A stretch of 28,471 bases of DNA from CAZNDN01 sp964571815 (GCA_964571815.1 CAZNDN010000040.1:1-28471); one strand, 5' to 3'; numbered from the stretch's first letter, positions 15,713 through 24,810 are shown. Numbers and translations are program-made. The notes: generated by a model from the sequence alone, not told the origin.

Positions 15713-18080
15713 TGATCATGCCTCCTGCCGGCACCAGCGGCAACTGGTGAATCATCGTTGCGTCGGGGTTGCCGTCGGTGTAGAGATACTGCCATTCGTT
15801 GCGGCGGTTGTAAAGATTCTGGAACTCAAAATAGTAAATCATCCGCAGAAAACCAAAGCCGAACCGTCGTTCGTAGCGCAGGTCAAGGCTGTGATAGGGC
15901 TTGAAGCGCCTGCCGTTGAGCTTTCCCGTAAGGTCGGTAACCCAGATGCCGTAGCTTCTCCGGTATTCCCTCGGCGTATGCGGCCTGCCGCCGAGGAAAC
16001 GCCACCGGGCCGACAGTTCCATGCGATCGGCTATCGGGAACACGGGAGTGAGAAGCTTGAACCAGAGCCGCGTGCGCATTGACTCATACCATTGTCGATC
16101 GAGAAACTCCCATTTCCAGCCCCCGGTGAGCGCCGCGTTGTGGACAAAATCAAAATCGGCCGGATACCACTCGCCGTTGCGTGAAGGCCGAACGTCCGCC
16201 TGCTCCGCCCGGGACAGGGAATATGCCAGGGACCCCGAGAAACTGCGGAGGAGCTTCTTGTGCAGATACAGCTCCACCCCGTAGCTTCGCGCTTCACCCA
16301 CGGATGCCCGCGCGTAAGAACTCGTGAATCGTGAAAGAACCATGTCGCCGCGAAGAAGGGAGGAGTCGACGGCGAGATGGTCGTAGTGCTTGTAGAACGA
16401 CTCCATGGTTACCCTGGCCGCCATGTCGGGAAACTCATGTTCGGCACCGACAATCCACGTTGCCGCGCGTTTCGGCTCGAGGCGCCGGTTGTGCCTGCTT
16501 ACGACAAGGTCCGCGTAGTCGGGTTCCTGATACTGGAGACCAAAGGCGGCGGTCAGGTCGGTACGAGGGGCAAGGGACCATACGGCGCTGAGACGGGGCG
16601 AGACGTGCCGGCTTTCCGTGTACGTGAACCCGTCGGCGCGCACGCCCGCTATGAGTTTGACCGGTTCGACCGGGTACACCATTGCCGATACGAACCCGCC
16701 GTATTTGTAGCCGACCGCCCGGCGGGAGCGCGGAGACGGGGTCACCACCGGTTCGCCGGAAACCTCCACCGCGGCGCCGCTCGTATCCCTGAGGGTATCG
16801 CTCTGCTCGCTGATTCCGATATCGAAATCGGCCCGCGTTCCTTTCGCGCCGAACGTGATGCGGGATCGATCGGAGAGATAGCGGCTGACCTTCGCCTTGA
16901 GCATCTGCTCCCTTTCCACCGATGCATTCGTGTAGTAGACACGCTCCTTTTGCCCCCCGCGGGATGGCGTGAATTCGCGGCGATCGAAGCTGTTGGCGCT
17001 TGCCGAAACGGTCACGGTCGAGCTTACCTTGTCTCCCGGCAGCGACCTGAGTGAAGTACCGGCGGCGTAGAGAAAACCGCCGGCCTCGATCGTCTCGCCG
17101 CGTGTTCCCAGGTCTTTGTCGGCTTTGCGAATCGTGATGCCGTTGTCGCCGTACAGCCCGTTAAGGGTCAGTTTGTGAGATCCCAGCTTCCGGGTGAGTT
17201 TTGCCTGTGTTCCCCAGTACTCCGGAACCGCGGTGCCGGGCTCGAACTGTGCCACGAAGTCCAGGAAACTCCTGGTGCCCGAGGCCATGAAGACGGCGTC
17301 GTTCCACAGTGGTCCTTCGGCGTGCACGCCCGCCCCGGCCATCCCCAGATCCACTCCTCCCAGCACCATCTCGTCGTTGCCATCACGCAGTTGTATGTCC
17401 AGCACCGACGATGCCTTGCCGCCGTACTCGGCGGGGGGAGCGCCCGCACAGAAGGTGAGCCCCTGAACCAGCAGGGGATTTACCAGCGATACTACACCTC
17501 CTCCCGAACCCTGAGCGGCGAAATGATTGGGGTTGGGGATCTCGATGTTGTCGAGAATAAACAGGTTTTCTCCGGGGGCGCCGCCCCGCACCACCACCTC
17601 GTTGACATTGTCCCCTCCGGAGGAAACGCTGGGCAGGTTCTGTACGGCCCGCTGAATGTCGACCAGCGCACCCGGGGCCCGCAGGACTTCGTCGAAGCTC
17701 ATGATTTTGCTGGACGAGGCCATGTCGGAAGGGCGCTGGAAGGCGGTACCCGTGACCGTCATTTTTCGCAGCCGATGGGGAGCGGGGGCCAGCGCTACGC
17801 TCAGGCGAACGGACTCCTCACCGGCCACGTAGACATCGTTGCGCAGCACCGGCTGAAACCCGGCACGGGAGAATCGGACCTGGTGCGTTCCCGGGGCGAT
17901 GTCGGGCAGAAGGAATGCTCCGGACGTGTCGGTGAGTGTCGAATCCCCCGTTCCCGCGGGCCTTACCACTACGCCGGCGAGAGGGCGACCGGAGTGGGCA
18001 TGCCGGACGATGCCGCCGATTTCGCCGCTCGTGGCGAGCATGCTCGCGGTCAGGATGCCGAGTATGGTGCGGAGACTCAT
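15702..18080 (-). CDS. TonB-dependent outer-membrane receptor
   Basis: A 792-residue protein. The signal peptide covers about residues 1-19. A carboxypeptidase-regulatory-like beta-sandwich (about 20-95) begins GGIVRHAHSGRPLAGVVV. The plug (about 105-235) follows, with NLPSVSSGGDNVNEVVVRGG, IEIPNPNHFA and EYGGKASSVLDIQLRDGN. The remainder is the 22-strand-type barrel, ending in IIGF with the terminal aromatic recognised by the BAM machinery. These receptors import siderophores, vitamins, glycans or peptides using TonB energy; the ligand is not evident. ATG 18080 has AAGGGTG seven bases upstream. It lies 83 bases after radC and is translationally linked to the PaaK-like gene. There is no SusD-like neighbour. 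Confidence 0.92.
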   Translation of the reverse strand: MSLRTILGILTASMLATSGEIGGIVRHAHSGRPLAGVVVRPAGTGDSTLTDTSGAFLLPDIAPGTHQVRFSRAGFQPVLRNDVYVAGEESVRLSVALAPAPHRLRKMTVTGTAFQRPSDMASSSKIMSFDEVLRAPGALVDIQRAVQNLPSVSSGGDNVNEVVVRGGAPGENLFILDNIEIPNPNHFAAQGSGGGVVSLVNPLLVQGLTFCAGAPPAEYGGKASSVLDIQLRDGNDEMVLGGVDLGMAGAGVHAEGPLWNDAVFMASGTRSFLDFVAQFEPGTAVPEYWGTQAKLTRKLGSHKLTLNGLYGDNGITIRKADKDLGTRGETIEAGGFLYAAGTSLRSLPGDKVSSTVTVSASANSFDRREFTPSRGGQKERVYYTNASVEREQMLKAKVSRYLSDRSRITFGAKGTRADFDIGISEQSDTLRDTSGAAVEVSGEPVVTPSPRSRRAVGYKYGGFVSAMVYPVEPVKLIAGVRADGFTYTESRHVSPRLSAVWSLAPRTDLTAAFGLQYQEPDYADLVVSRHNRRLEPKRAATWIVGAEHEFPDMAARVTMESFYKHYDHLAVDSSLLRGDMVLSRFTSSYARASVGEARSYGVELYLHKKLLRSFSGSLAYSLSRAEQADVRPSRNGEWYPADFDFVHNAALTGGWKWEFLDRQWYESMRTRLWFKLLTPVFPIADRMELSARWRFLGGRPHTPREYRRSYGIWVTDLTGKLNGRRFKPYHSLDLRYERRFGFGFLRMIYYFEFQNLYNRRNEWQYLYTDGNPDATMIHQLPLVPAGGMIIGF
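15721..15726 (-). promoter_or_regulatory. Ribosome-binding site fixing a TTG start
   Basis: AGGAGG on the minus strand, eight bases before TTG 15712 and inside the last codons of the TonB-receptor gene. It justifies the non-ATG start; the next in-frame Met would delete the first 97 or so residues, including the TSGSTG loop. Confidence 0.8.
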
Positions 18081-18163
18081 TGGATTTCACCCTTACGAAA
18101 TCGTTCCGCCCGATTGCCGCGCGGCGTTTTCAGTTGACTGCTTGGGGCCCGGCGGATGCAATC

Positions 18164-18850
18164 TCACCGCGGCCACCGCGGGTGTTCCCGGAGGGAGATG
18201 ACCTTGTCGCGGGAGATGATTACGTGGTCCAGAAGCGGCAGATCCAGGAGCTTGCCTACCTGGCAAAGCCGTTTCGTAAGCCTCCAGTCGGCCTCGGACG
18301 CCTCCGGCACGCCGCCCGGGTGATTGTGCGCAAGGATTATCGACGAGGCGTCGCGGTGAAGAGCCCGGTCCACGATACGTCGTGGATACACCGCGCACTG
18401 GTTTGCCGTACCTTCGGAGAGAAGCTCGGTGCTGAGCACATGGTGGCCGTTGTCAAGAAACAGCGCGGCTACGTACTCGCACCGGCGGAGTCCGAAGTGA
18501 AATCTGAGGTACTCCTCGACATCGCGACGGTGCGTAATGACCGATCGCTCCTCGTACTTCTCCCGCAGACAGGAGGCCATGATTTCTTTCAACAGAGGAA
18601 ACAGGGTGGCGGTGCGGGCGCTGATCCCCTCAACGGTCTCGAGCTTGTCCGCCGGCGTGCTGAGGACTGTGTTGAGGGTCTTGTACCGGGCAATCAGGCG
18701 CTTGGCGACGGGCTTGGTATCTCTTCGCGGAAGGGCAAAGGTCAGGAGCAGTTCCAGGACTTCATAATCATGCAGTCCCTGAATGCCGCTCTTGCGAAAT
18801 CGCTCCAGGAGTCTTTTCCGGTGCCCGGTGTGTGATACGGCGGAGCACAT
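18164..18850 (-). CDS. radC: RadC/JAB-domain protein
   Basis: A 228-residue protein of typical RadC length. An N-terminal helix-hairpin-helix-like region (about 20-90) contains LETVEGISARTA, and the JAMM metal-site domain carries HNHPGG followed by S and D (LAHNHPGGVPEASEAD), the HxH-x7-S-x2-D signature of zinc isopeptidases. The molecular role of RadC is unsettled; it was once linked to DNA repair, wrongly in E. coli. It starts 12 bases after the lipoyl-KAS III stop and is therefore in the same transcript, without obvious functional linkage. Confidence 0.95.
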   Translation of the reverse strand: MCSAVSHTGHRKRLLERFRKSGIQGLHDYEVLELLLTFALPRRDTKPVAKRLIARYKTLNTVLSTPADKLETVEGISARTATLFPLLKEIMASCLREKYEERSVITHRRDVEEYLRFHFGLRRCEYVAALFLDNGHHVLSTELLSEGTANQCAVYPRRIVDRALHRDASSIILAHNHPGGVPEASEADWRLTKRLCQVGKLLDLPLLDHVIISRDKVISLREHPRWPR

Positions 18851-18862
18851 GGTTCGCCTGTG

Positions 18863-20191
18863 CTACCATTCAACGGAGATCGCGGCGTACGTGATACCGG
18901 CCCCGACGGAACAGAGCACGAGCTTGTCCGATCTGGAAATGAATTTCTGCACTTCGATCAATGCCAGCGGTATGCTTGCGCTTGACGTGTTCCCGACCCG
19001 GTCGATGTTCAGGTAGAATCGTTCGAACGGGACACCGCTTTTGCGCGCCGCGGCCTTGAGAATCCGTCCGTTGGCCTGGTGCGGCACCACCCACTTTACG
19101 TCGGTGGGCTCCCACCCGCTCTTCTCGATCACCTGACGCACGATCGAAGAAAAACTCTCGGTGGCAAACTTGAACAGCGCCCGACCGTCAAGCCTGATCC
19201 ACGGGTCGGCATCGGGGATGTTCTCCGGTATTTCGTAGCCGGGGAACTCCCTCCGCGCCATGCGAAGTCCCCGGGAGTCGGCTGCGAGGATCTCTTCCCG
19301 AATGACATGAGCTTCGGGAGAGTCCGATACCACCGTAGCCCCCGCGCCGTCGCCGAACAGGAAGTAGGCGCTGCGGTCGTTGTTCTGCAGCATTCGCGAC
19401 TGCATGTCCACGCCCACCACGAGTATGTTGTTTCCCAACCCGCTGTGGATCAGCCCCTTGGCGGTCGACAGGGCGTAGAGCCAGCCCGAGCAGGCGGCGT
19501 TGAGGTCGAATGAGGGGACGTACTTGATTCCCAGTTTTTCCTGCAGCAGACAGGCCGTGGCCGGCATGGCATAATCCGGCGTGGTTGTCGAAACGATTAT
19601 GCCGTGGATATCATCGGGTTTCAGTCCCGAGGCGCGTATGGCATCGCGCGCCGCCGCAAAGGCCATGTCCGAGGGCTTTTCCTCGGGCGAAGCCCATCGT
19701 CGCTCGCGGATACCCGTAACGCCGAATATGTACTCTTCCGTGACATCGGGAAATTTCTCCAGAAGGTCCTTGTTGCCGACGACGCGCCGGGGAAGGTACG
19801 CGCCGATACCGAGAATGCCGACACCGGAGGACGGGCCGGGACGGCCCGAGGCCGAAACCACGGCAACTTCGGCCGGGTGCTCATCCTTCGACCCCTCATC
19901 GGGCGGTGCGACGGGTTTCCGCTCTCCTACTCCCGACTCGTCGGTTTCCACCTCAATAACCGGCTTCTCGAAGGCAACGGTCTCTCCCTCCGCAACCAGG
20001 ATTTCGGCAACCGACCCGGAACAGGGCGCATCGAACTGGAATGAAGACTTGGCGCTTTCCGCCTCCGCCAGAATCCGTCCTTTGCGGAATTCTTCCCCGG
20101 TGCTTACGTACCATTTGAGTATCGTGGCTTCCGTCTCGGCAGCGGCCTGGGCCGGAAGGAAAAGGGCAACACGTTGTCGTCCGGAAGTCAT
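18863..20191 (-). CDS. fabH: Lipoyl domain fused to beta-ketoacyl-ACP synthase III
   Basis: A 442-residue fusion; ordinary FabH is about 320. Residues 1-85 form a lipoyl-type domain of the 2-oxoacid-dehydrogenase kind, with the attachment lysine K48 in AEAESAKSSF and the second half-repeat APCSGSVAEILVAEGETV. A flexible Pro/Glu/Ser linker (about 86-122) leads to a full KAS III (123-442) with the triad C234 (NAACSGW), H371 (VVPHQANG) and N401 (VGNTSSA). KAS III normally condenses an acyl-CoA starter with malonyl-ACP. Here the swinging lipoyl arm could deliver an acyl group straight from the adjacent E1. ATG 20191 overlaps the E1 stop as ATGA. K48 lies in the E-x-x-K context of lipoyl domains, not the A-M-K-M of biotin domains. 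Confidence 0.93.
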   Translation of the reverse strand: MTSGRQRVALFLPAQAAAETEATILKWYVSTGEEFRKGRILAEAESAKSSFQFDAPCSGSVAEILVAEGETVAFEKPVIEVETDESGVGERKPVAPPDEGSKDEHPAEVAVVSASGRPGPSSGVGILGIGAYLPRRVVGNKDLLEKFPDVTEEYIFGVTGIRERRWASPEEKPSDMAFAAARDAIRASGLKPDDIHGIIVSTTTPDYAMPATACLLQEKLGIKYVPSFDLNAACSGWLYALSTAKGLIHSGLGNNILVVGVDMQSRMLQNNDRSAYFLFGDGAGATVVSDSPEAHVIREEILAADSRGLRMARREFPGYEIPENIPDADPWIRLDGRALFKFATESFSSIVRQVIEKSGWEPTDVKWVVPHQANGRILKAAARKSGVPFERFYLNIDRVGNTSSASIPLALIEVQKFISRSDKLVLCSVGAGITYAAISVEW

Positions 20192-22251
20192 TGTCGTACT
20201 CCTGTCATTTCTTTCAAGGCTTCTTCGATTTTCTCAGTTCCCGGAAGGTATTCCTGTTCCAACTCGCGGGCAAACGGCACCGGTATATCCGGAGCGCCAA
20301 CCAGCACGGGGGCGCACTTCAGGGCATCATGACACCGCTGAGCCAGCGTCGCGACAACATTGGCTCCCATACCCGAGCCGACCCCACTCTCCTGCACTAC
20401 CAGCAGACGGCCGGTCTTCCTCACGGATTCTTCGATCGGCGCCATTCGCAAGGGAGATAAAATATAAGGATTCCAGACCTCGAGGGAATGCCCCTCGCGG
20501 GCCGCCGCCTCAAGTGCCGCTTTCAGCACGCCGCCCCAGCCTACCACCGTGACGTCATCGCCTTCGGTGTACCGCCGCGGCCGCCATACGGATTCGAGGT
20601 CGCCGTCGAATGAAATATCTCCACTCTGGTTCCAGTAGAGGAACTTGTGCTCCAGCACGATGCAGGGATTCGGATCGTGGAAGCCCGCTACCAGGGCCTC
20701 GAAGGTCTCCTGGGGGGTGAACGGATAGATGAGTTTCAAGCCCGGAAACCGCGACCAGAGTCCCTCGAACTCCCCCGAATGGAACGCTCCCAGCGTGATG
20801 CCTCCTCCACAGGGCAATCGAAACACCAGAGGCGCCGGCTTTCCGGCCCGGAAAAACCAGGTACCGCAGTTGAGTCCCAGTTGCGTGACTGCTTCCGTGG
20901 AAAAATCGGCAAACTGGTACTCCACAATCGGCCGCGCACCGGTCTGAGAGGCGCCCAGAGCAAACCCCGTGATCGCCGATTCGGCAATCGGCATGTCCAT
21001 CACCCGGTCGCCACCGTAGCTTGCGTGCAAACCCTTGCACGACTTGAACGCCGAGCCGTAGGGGCCGATATCCTCCCCTATCACGATTGCATCGGGATTG
21101 TGCTCAAGCAGATAATGCAGGGCCGAATTCACGGCCGTAAGGTTCTTGACGGCACTCGCGGAATGCGGGGGGAGTTGAGGATAGTCAGGCGCAGCGAAGA
21201 CCTGCCACGACTTCCGGTCGGGCGTCGGCGGCGGTATCTCCAGGACCTGCTCGGTGCATCGGTCGATCTCCTCTTGAATGCTCTGCTCGAGTTCGCGAAT
21301 TCGATGTTCGTCATATCCGCTCACGCGGGCCAGTTTTTCACGGGCCTTCGCCACAGGTTCTCTCGATTGCCACTCCTTCAGTTCCTCCGGCTTGACATAC
21401 TCGGCGTTGTCGTACACCGCGTGGCCGCGCAGGCGCAATGTCATGCACTCCAGAATGCACGGCAGCGAATCCTCCTGCATTCTATCCAGACAGTCGACAA
21501 CATTCCGGTATACCTCCCACACATCGGTACCGTCGATCGTGGCACCTCGAATTCCATACGAAGCGGCCCGGTCGGAGAGCTTCTCGCAGTGATACTGCAG
21601 CCGGGTCGGCGTGGAGAAAGCATAGTGGTTGTTTTCGATGATATACAGCACCGGTACTTTTCGTACCGAGGCGATGTTGAGGGACTCGTGGAAGTCTCCC
21701 GTGCTGGTGCCTCCGTCCCCCGTTACCGACAAGCCGTATACGTCTTGCCCCCGCAAACGTGCCGCGTAGACCCCGCCTACCACCGGGGCAAGCATGTTTC
21801 CCAGATGGCTCATCATGGGGAATCGTCGCGTTGCGGCGTCCCCGTGGTGTACGTTGCCCTCCCGGCCGTGCGTAGGGCTGCGGGAATTGGCCAGGTACTG
21901 GTTGAAGATATCCTCGATGCTGTTGCCCAGAACCAGGTGCGAGGCCAGGTCTCGTTGCAGCAGCGACACTACATCACGCCCCGGCCGCAGCGGAAGGGCC
22001 ATGCCCACGGCCGTGGCCTCGTTGCCCAGCCCGAGCGTAACCGTTCCTTTCATCTTTCCCCGGCGGAACAGCTCGGCGATTCGCTCATCCAGCGCGGCCG
22101 ACAGGTACATGAAACGATAGGCGCACGGATAGAACGTTTCCTCGGAAGCACGTTGCGGGAAGTGCTCGACGCGAGAGGGCGTCTCGGCTGATCTGGAAGG
22201 TGAAGCGGGTGGCTGCGTAATCATCTCCCCTGGTTGAACCTCGAATGCCAT
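20188..22251 (-). CDS. Fused E1 alpha/beta of a 2-oxoacid dehydrogenase
   Basis: A 687-residue thiamine-diphosphate enzyme joining the alpha and beta chains. After a Pro/Ser-rich leader (1-37), the alpha part (about 38-340) has the TPP motif GDGGTSTGDFHESLN (GDG at 178-180) ending in ENN (206-208). The beta part (about 370-687) has IGEDIGPYGS with the expected activating glutamate (393) and PIAESAITGFALGAS. This architecture handles branched-chain 2-oxoacids or pyruvate-like substrates; which is not decidable here. No E2 acyltransferase or E3 is in the window. Its ATGA overlap with the lipoyl-KAS III gene makes that protein its likely lipoyl partner. Start ATG 22251; ATG 22224 is an alternative, but GGGGAG abuts it too closely. 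Confidence 0.93.
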   Translation of the reverse strand: MAFEVQPGEMITQPPASPSRSAETPSRVEHFPQRASEETFYPCAYRFMYLSAALDERIAELFRRGKMKGTVTLGLGNEATAVGMALPLRPGRDVVSLLQRDLASHLVLGNSIEDIFNQYLANSRSPTHGREGNVHHGDAATRRFPMMSHLGNMLAPVVGGVYAARLRGQDVYGLSVTGDGGTSTGDFHESLNIASVRKVPVLYIIENNHYAFSTPTRLQYHCEKLSDRAASYGIRGATIDGTDVWEVYRNVVDCLDRMQEDSLPCILECMTLRLRGHAVYDNAEYVKPEELKEWQSREPVAKAREKLARVSGYDEHRIRELEQSIQEEIDRCTEQVLEIPPPTPDRKSWQVFAAPDYPQLPPHSASAVKNLTAVNSALHYLLEHNPDAIVIGEDIGPYGSAFKSCKGLHASYGGDRVMDMPIAESAITGFALGASQTGARPIVEYQFADFSTEAVTQLGLNCGTWFFRAGKPAPLVFRLPCGGGITLGAFHSGEFEGLWSRFPGLKLIYPFTPQETFEALVAGFHDPNPCIVLEHKFLYWNQSGDISFDGDLESVWRPRRYTEGDDVTVVGWGGVLKAALEAAAREGHSLEVWNPYILSPLRMAPIEESVRKTGRLLVVQESGVGSGMGANVVATLAQRCHDALKCAPVLVGAPDIPVPFARELEQEYLPGTEKIEEALKEMTGVRQ

Positions 22252-22462
22252 GTCGTTTCAGCCGCTCCAACGGTGCACGATCTCGTGTGGTGGCCGGAGC
22301 GCTTGTTCGCAAACGCAAAAAAACAGGCAGTGTACCCACTGATCCTCGCTTCATTGCCCGGCCGGGACAGGGACACGCGCCACTCGGAGCAGCGGCGAAA
22401 TTCCCGATTGCCGAAAAATAACTCATGCGACCCCGTTTGGCGTCCCTGTCGGAGGCGGCGAA

Positions 22463-23398
22463 TCATTTTTCCCACCGGGTTTCCTGAATCAATCGGCGGG
22501 CCTGCGCCTCATCCGCGTTATCGATCCAGTGAACCCTGATCCCCCGTCGTTCCATGCCCCGGAACCAGGTTTCCTGTCGCTTCGCGAGTCGGTGAATGGC
22601 GTGGCGGAGTCGTGTTTTCATCTGTTCGAAGTCGGTCTCGCCGCGGAGGTACTCGGCAATGGAGCGGTACTCCATGCCGAACATGGCAAACCGTCCGGGT
22701 GGACATGAGGAGTGCATGATCCGTCGCACTTCGTCGACCATACCACAGTCGAACCGCTCATCCAGGCGGCGGTCGATTCGCTCCCTGAGTTCCCGCCGGT
22801 CCCGGCGCGTGGCCAGCACCAGGGGACGAAGTTCCGGTCGCGGCCCGGGAGGAACCCGCTTTGTGCCCGCGGAAGCCACTTCGACGGCCCGCACAATTCT
22901 TTTCTTGCTGGACAAATCGGTGTGTGCGGGGGCGGTCGGATCGAGGTCACGAAGCCGGCGGATCAGGTTCTCTTTCGTCTCGCGCATAAGCCTTCGTCTC
23001 AGGCCGGCATCTTCGGCCACGTCGGGTATGCGGTATCCCCTGAGCACGGCCTCGATGTAGAGGCCCGTGCCTCCCGCCATGACGGGCAGTTTGCCCCGTG
23101 CGTGGATTGCCTCAAACGCGCGGTAGAAGTCGCGCTGGTACTCTTGAACCGTGTAGATGCAGGAAGGCTCGACGATATCTACCAGATGACAGGGAACCGT
23201 CCCTTCGGGCGTGTGGTACTCATCGAGGTCTTTCCCCGTTCCTAAATCCATGCCCCGGTACACCTGACGCGAGTCGGCCGAGATGATCTCGCCGTCCACC
23301 TCCAGAGCAAGCCGGACGGCCAGGCGGGTCTTGCCCGAGGCTGTCGGTCCGCACACTACCAGCAGGTTCGATGATTTCTCGTTTCCGCTACGATTCAT
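22463..23398 (-). CDS. miaA: tRNA dimethylallyltransferase MiaA
   Basis: A 311-residue enzyme of normal length that adds a dimethylallyl group to A37 of tRNAs reading UNN codons. The P-loop VVCGPTASGKTRLA, the substrate loop DSRQVYRGMDLGTGK and the AGGTGLYIEAVLRG motif are all present, as is the C-terminal FGMEYRSIAEYL block. ATG 23398 overlaps the end of the upstream ATP-grasp gene by 11 bases, which chooses this start over the longer frame. It lies 211 bases before the E1 gene on the same strand; I see no clear terminator between them. Confidence 0.96.
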   Translation of the reverse strand: MNRSGNEKSSNLLVVCGPTASGKTRLAVRLALEVDGEIISADSRQVYRGMDLGTGKDLDEYHTPEGTVPCHLVDIVEPSCIYTVQEYQRDFYRAFEAIHARGKLPVMAGGTGLYIEAVLRGYRIPDVAEDAGLRRRLMRETKENLIRRLRDLDPTAPAHTDLSSKKRIVRAVEVASAGTKRVPPGPRPELRPLVLATRRDRRELRERIDRRLDERFDCGMVDEVRRIMHSSCPPGRFAMFGMEYRSIAEYLRGETDFEQMKTRLRHAIHRLAKRQETWFRGMERRGIRVHWIDNADEAQARRLIQETRWEK

Positions 23399-24593
23399 TG
23401 CCCGGCTTCCCGAGGGTGGCCCGCAGATGGGATTCGTAGTGCCCGATGTCGTCTGCGTTGTCGGCTGCAATGAAGAATCCAAGACGGCGGGGAGGGTGGA
23501 CGGCTGAGTTGTAGTGAAATCGCAGAGGGGTCCATGTGAAGACTCCTTTTCCTTCGGCGGGATGGAACGCCGATTCCTTGAGTGCGCTTCGCAGATGATC
23601 GTGGCTCTCGATCGTGCGATACCTGCCCGAAGGAACAAGCAGAAACCGACAGTGCCGCCCCGGAGCAAGTCGATCTCTGAGACAACGGGCGAGCGTGCTC
23701 ATGGTTTGACGCGCATTGATCTCCACCATCGCCGCGAGTTCAGACCCTCCGTGGCGAGACCTGAAAACGAAGGAGTCGATGCCCACGTGACCGAAATACC
23801 CTTCCCGGTGCAGGGCCCCGGCCGCTTCCCGCGCCGCGTTGTCCAATTGTTCCCGCCACGGCGCAAGCGAGTCGTCTCCGGGGGTCAATTCAATTCCATA
23901 GAACACCCCATTTGCGCTGTTGAACGTGCGGTGGTGACTGATTCCCCGCATGCTGCCGTCCTTCATGAGCGTGAAACCGGTCGACATGTCAATCATCCGG
24001 TCGAGCCAGGGCTCCACGATTACCGTGCCGGTCGGCCGCGGCGCATTCCGGAGGTCGTTGCGGTGCGGAAGGTCGTTCACACTATGTACCACAAGGAATC
24101 CGATGCCGGAATTGCCGTGCATGGGCTTGACAACACAGGGGAAGGAGCCGTCGCGGCGGAGGTGGTCCCGAAGGTGGCGCTCATCGGTGAACATGCGGCC
24201 GCCGGGCACCCCCATAGTTCGGCGCGTGGCGATGCTGAAGCAGAAATCACGGGCATTGACCCGTCTGACAACATCGAGGGGAGGGTGGTGCGGAGAGATT
24301 CCCAGAGCGCGGAACCGCGCAACCGCCTCTTCGTTCCAGCCCCAGGGCGCCGCTGTGCACCTAAAAAGCCGATCCCGGTTCCCCACGGGAAGGGGAGGAT
24401 CAATGCCGTGAGACCGCAGGTACTCACCGTAGGCTCGATCCGGATACGAGTCGAGAATGACCCGGTCGTGAGGGTTGCCCATCACCAGGGCGTATATTGT
24501 CGCCTCGGCGGTTGCTCTCCGAAGCGGGGAGGGCTCCCGCTCCGCCAGTTTCAGATCGAAATCGACATTGAAGTAGTGGACGTGAGATTGCAT
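23388..24593 (-). CDS. ATP-grasp-type ligase of unknown substrate
   Basis: A 401-residue protein with an ATP-grasp core. The lysine and glycine-rich loop are in FPCVVKPMHGNSGIGFLVV (about 155-173), and metal-binding residues are in MVEINARQT near residue 300. An N-terminal pre-ATP-grasp region (1-120) contains HDRVILDSYPD. ATP-grasp enzymes join a carboxylate to an amine or thiol through an acylphosphate. I do not recognise this subfamily, and the product cannot be named. The stop lies inside the first codons of miaA, so the two are co-translated. ATG 24593 is taken because the frame upstream is low-complexity; no strong ribosome site was seen, so the exact start is uncertain. Confidence 0.75.
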   Translation of the reverse strand: MQSHVHYFNVDFDLKLAEREPSPLRRATAEATIYALVMGNPHDRVILDSYPDRAYGEYLRSHGIDPPLPVGNRDRLFRCTAAPWGWNEEAVARFRALGISPHHPPLDVVRRVNARDFCFSIATRRTMGVPGGRMFTDERHLRDHLRRDGSFPCVVKPMHGNSGIGFLVVHSVNDLPHRNDLRNAPRPTGTVIVEPWLDRMIDMSTGFTLMKDGSMRGISHHRTFNSANGVFYGIELTPGDDSLAPWREQLDNAAREAAGALHREGYFGHVGIDSFVFRSRHGGSELAAMVEINARQTMSTLARCLRDRLAPGRHCRFLLVPSGRYRTIESHDHLRSALKESAFHPAEGKGVFTWTPLRFHYNSAVHPPRRLGFFIAADNADDIGHYESHLRATLGKPGNES

Positions 24594-24694
24594 TGACAAT
24601 GTGGTCGATACGCTACCGGTGCGCGGGCACACAGCGGGAAAATAGCTTACGTTGAGCAAACTGCGCGTCGTTGCGGGTGGAATTCGTGCCGCGC

Positions 24695-24705
24695 GTGTAT
24701 TTTTA
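24695..24705 (+). promoter_or_regulatory. GTGTATTTTTA promoter-like element
   Basis: Eleven bases identical to the core of the elements before typA and hemW (those on the minus strand), about 105 bases before the lipoprotein gene. A -10 box of TATTTT is plausible, but no good -35 is visible. Confidence 0.35.
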
Positions 24706-24810
24706 GAGGACATTGCGCTTGAACCGGGGCTCTGGAGGGCGGTCACCGGGGAAGTCGAAACGGGCGGGGTACGAATGGGGCCGAAGTCGCATGTCAAACG
24801 AAGGAGCATC

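Noticed and set aside
18863..20191. The N-terminal domain of the KAS III fusion as a biotin carrier
   Set aside because: The lysine sits in E-S-A-K rather than A-M-K-M, and the adjacent enzyme is an E1, which uses lipoate.
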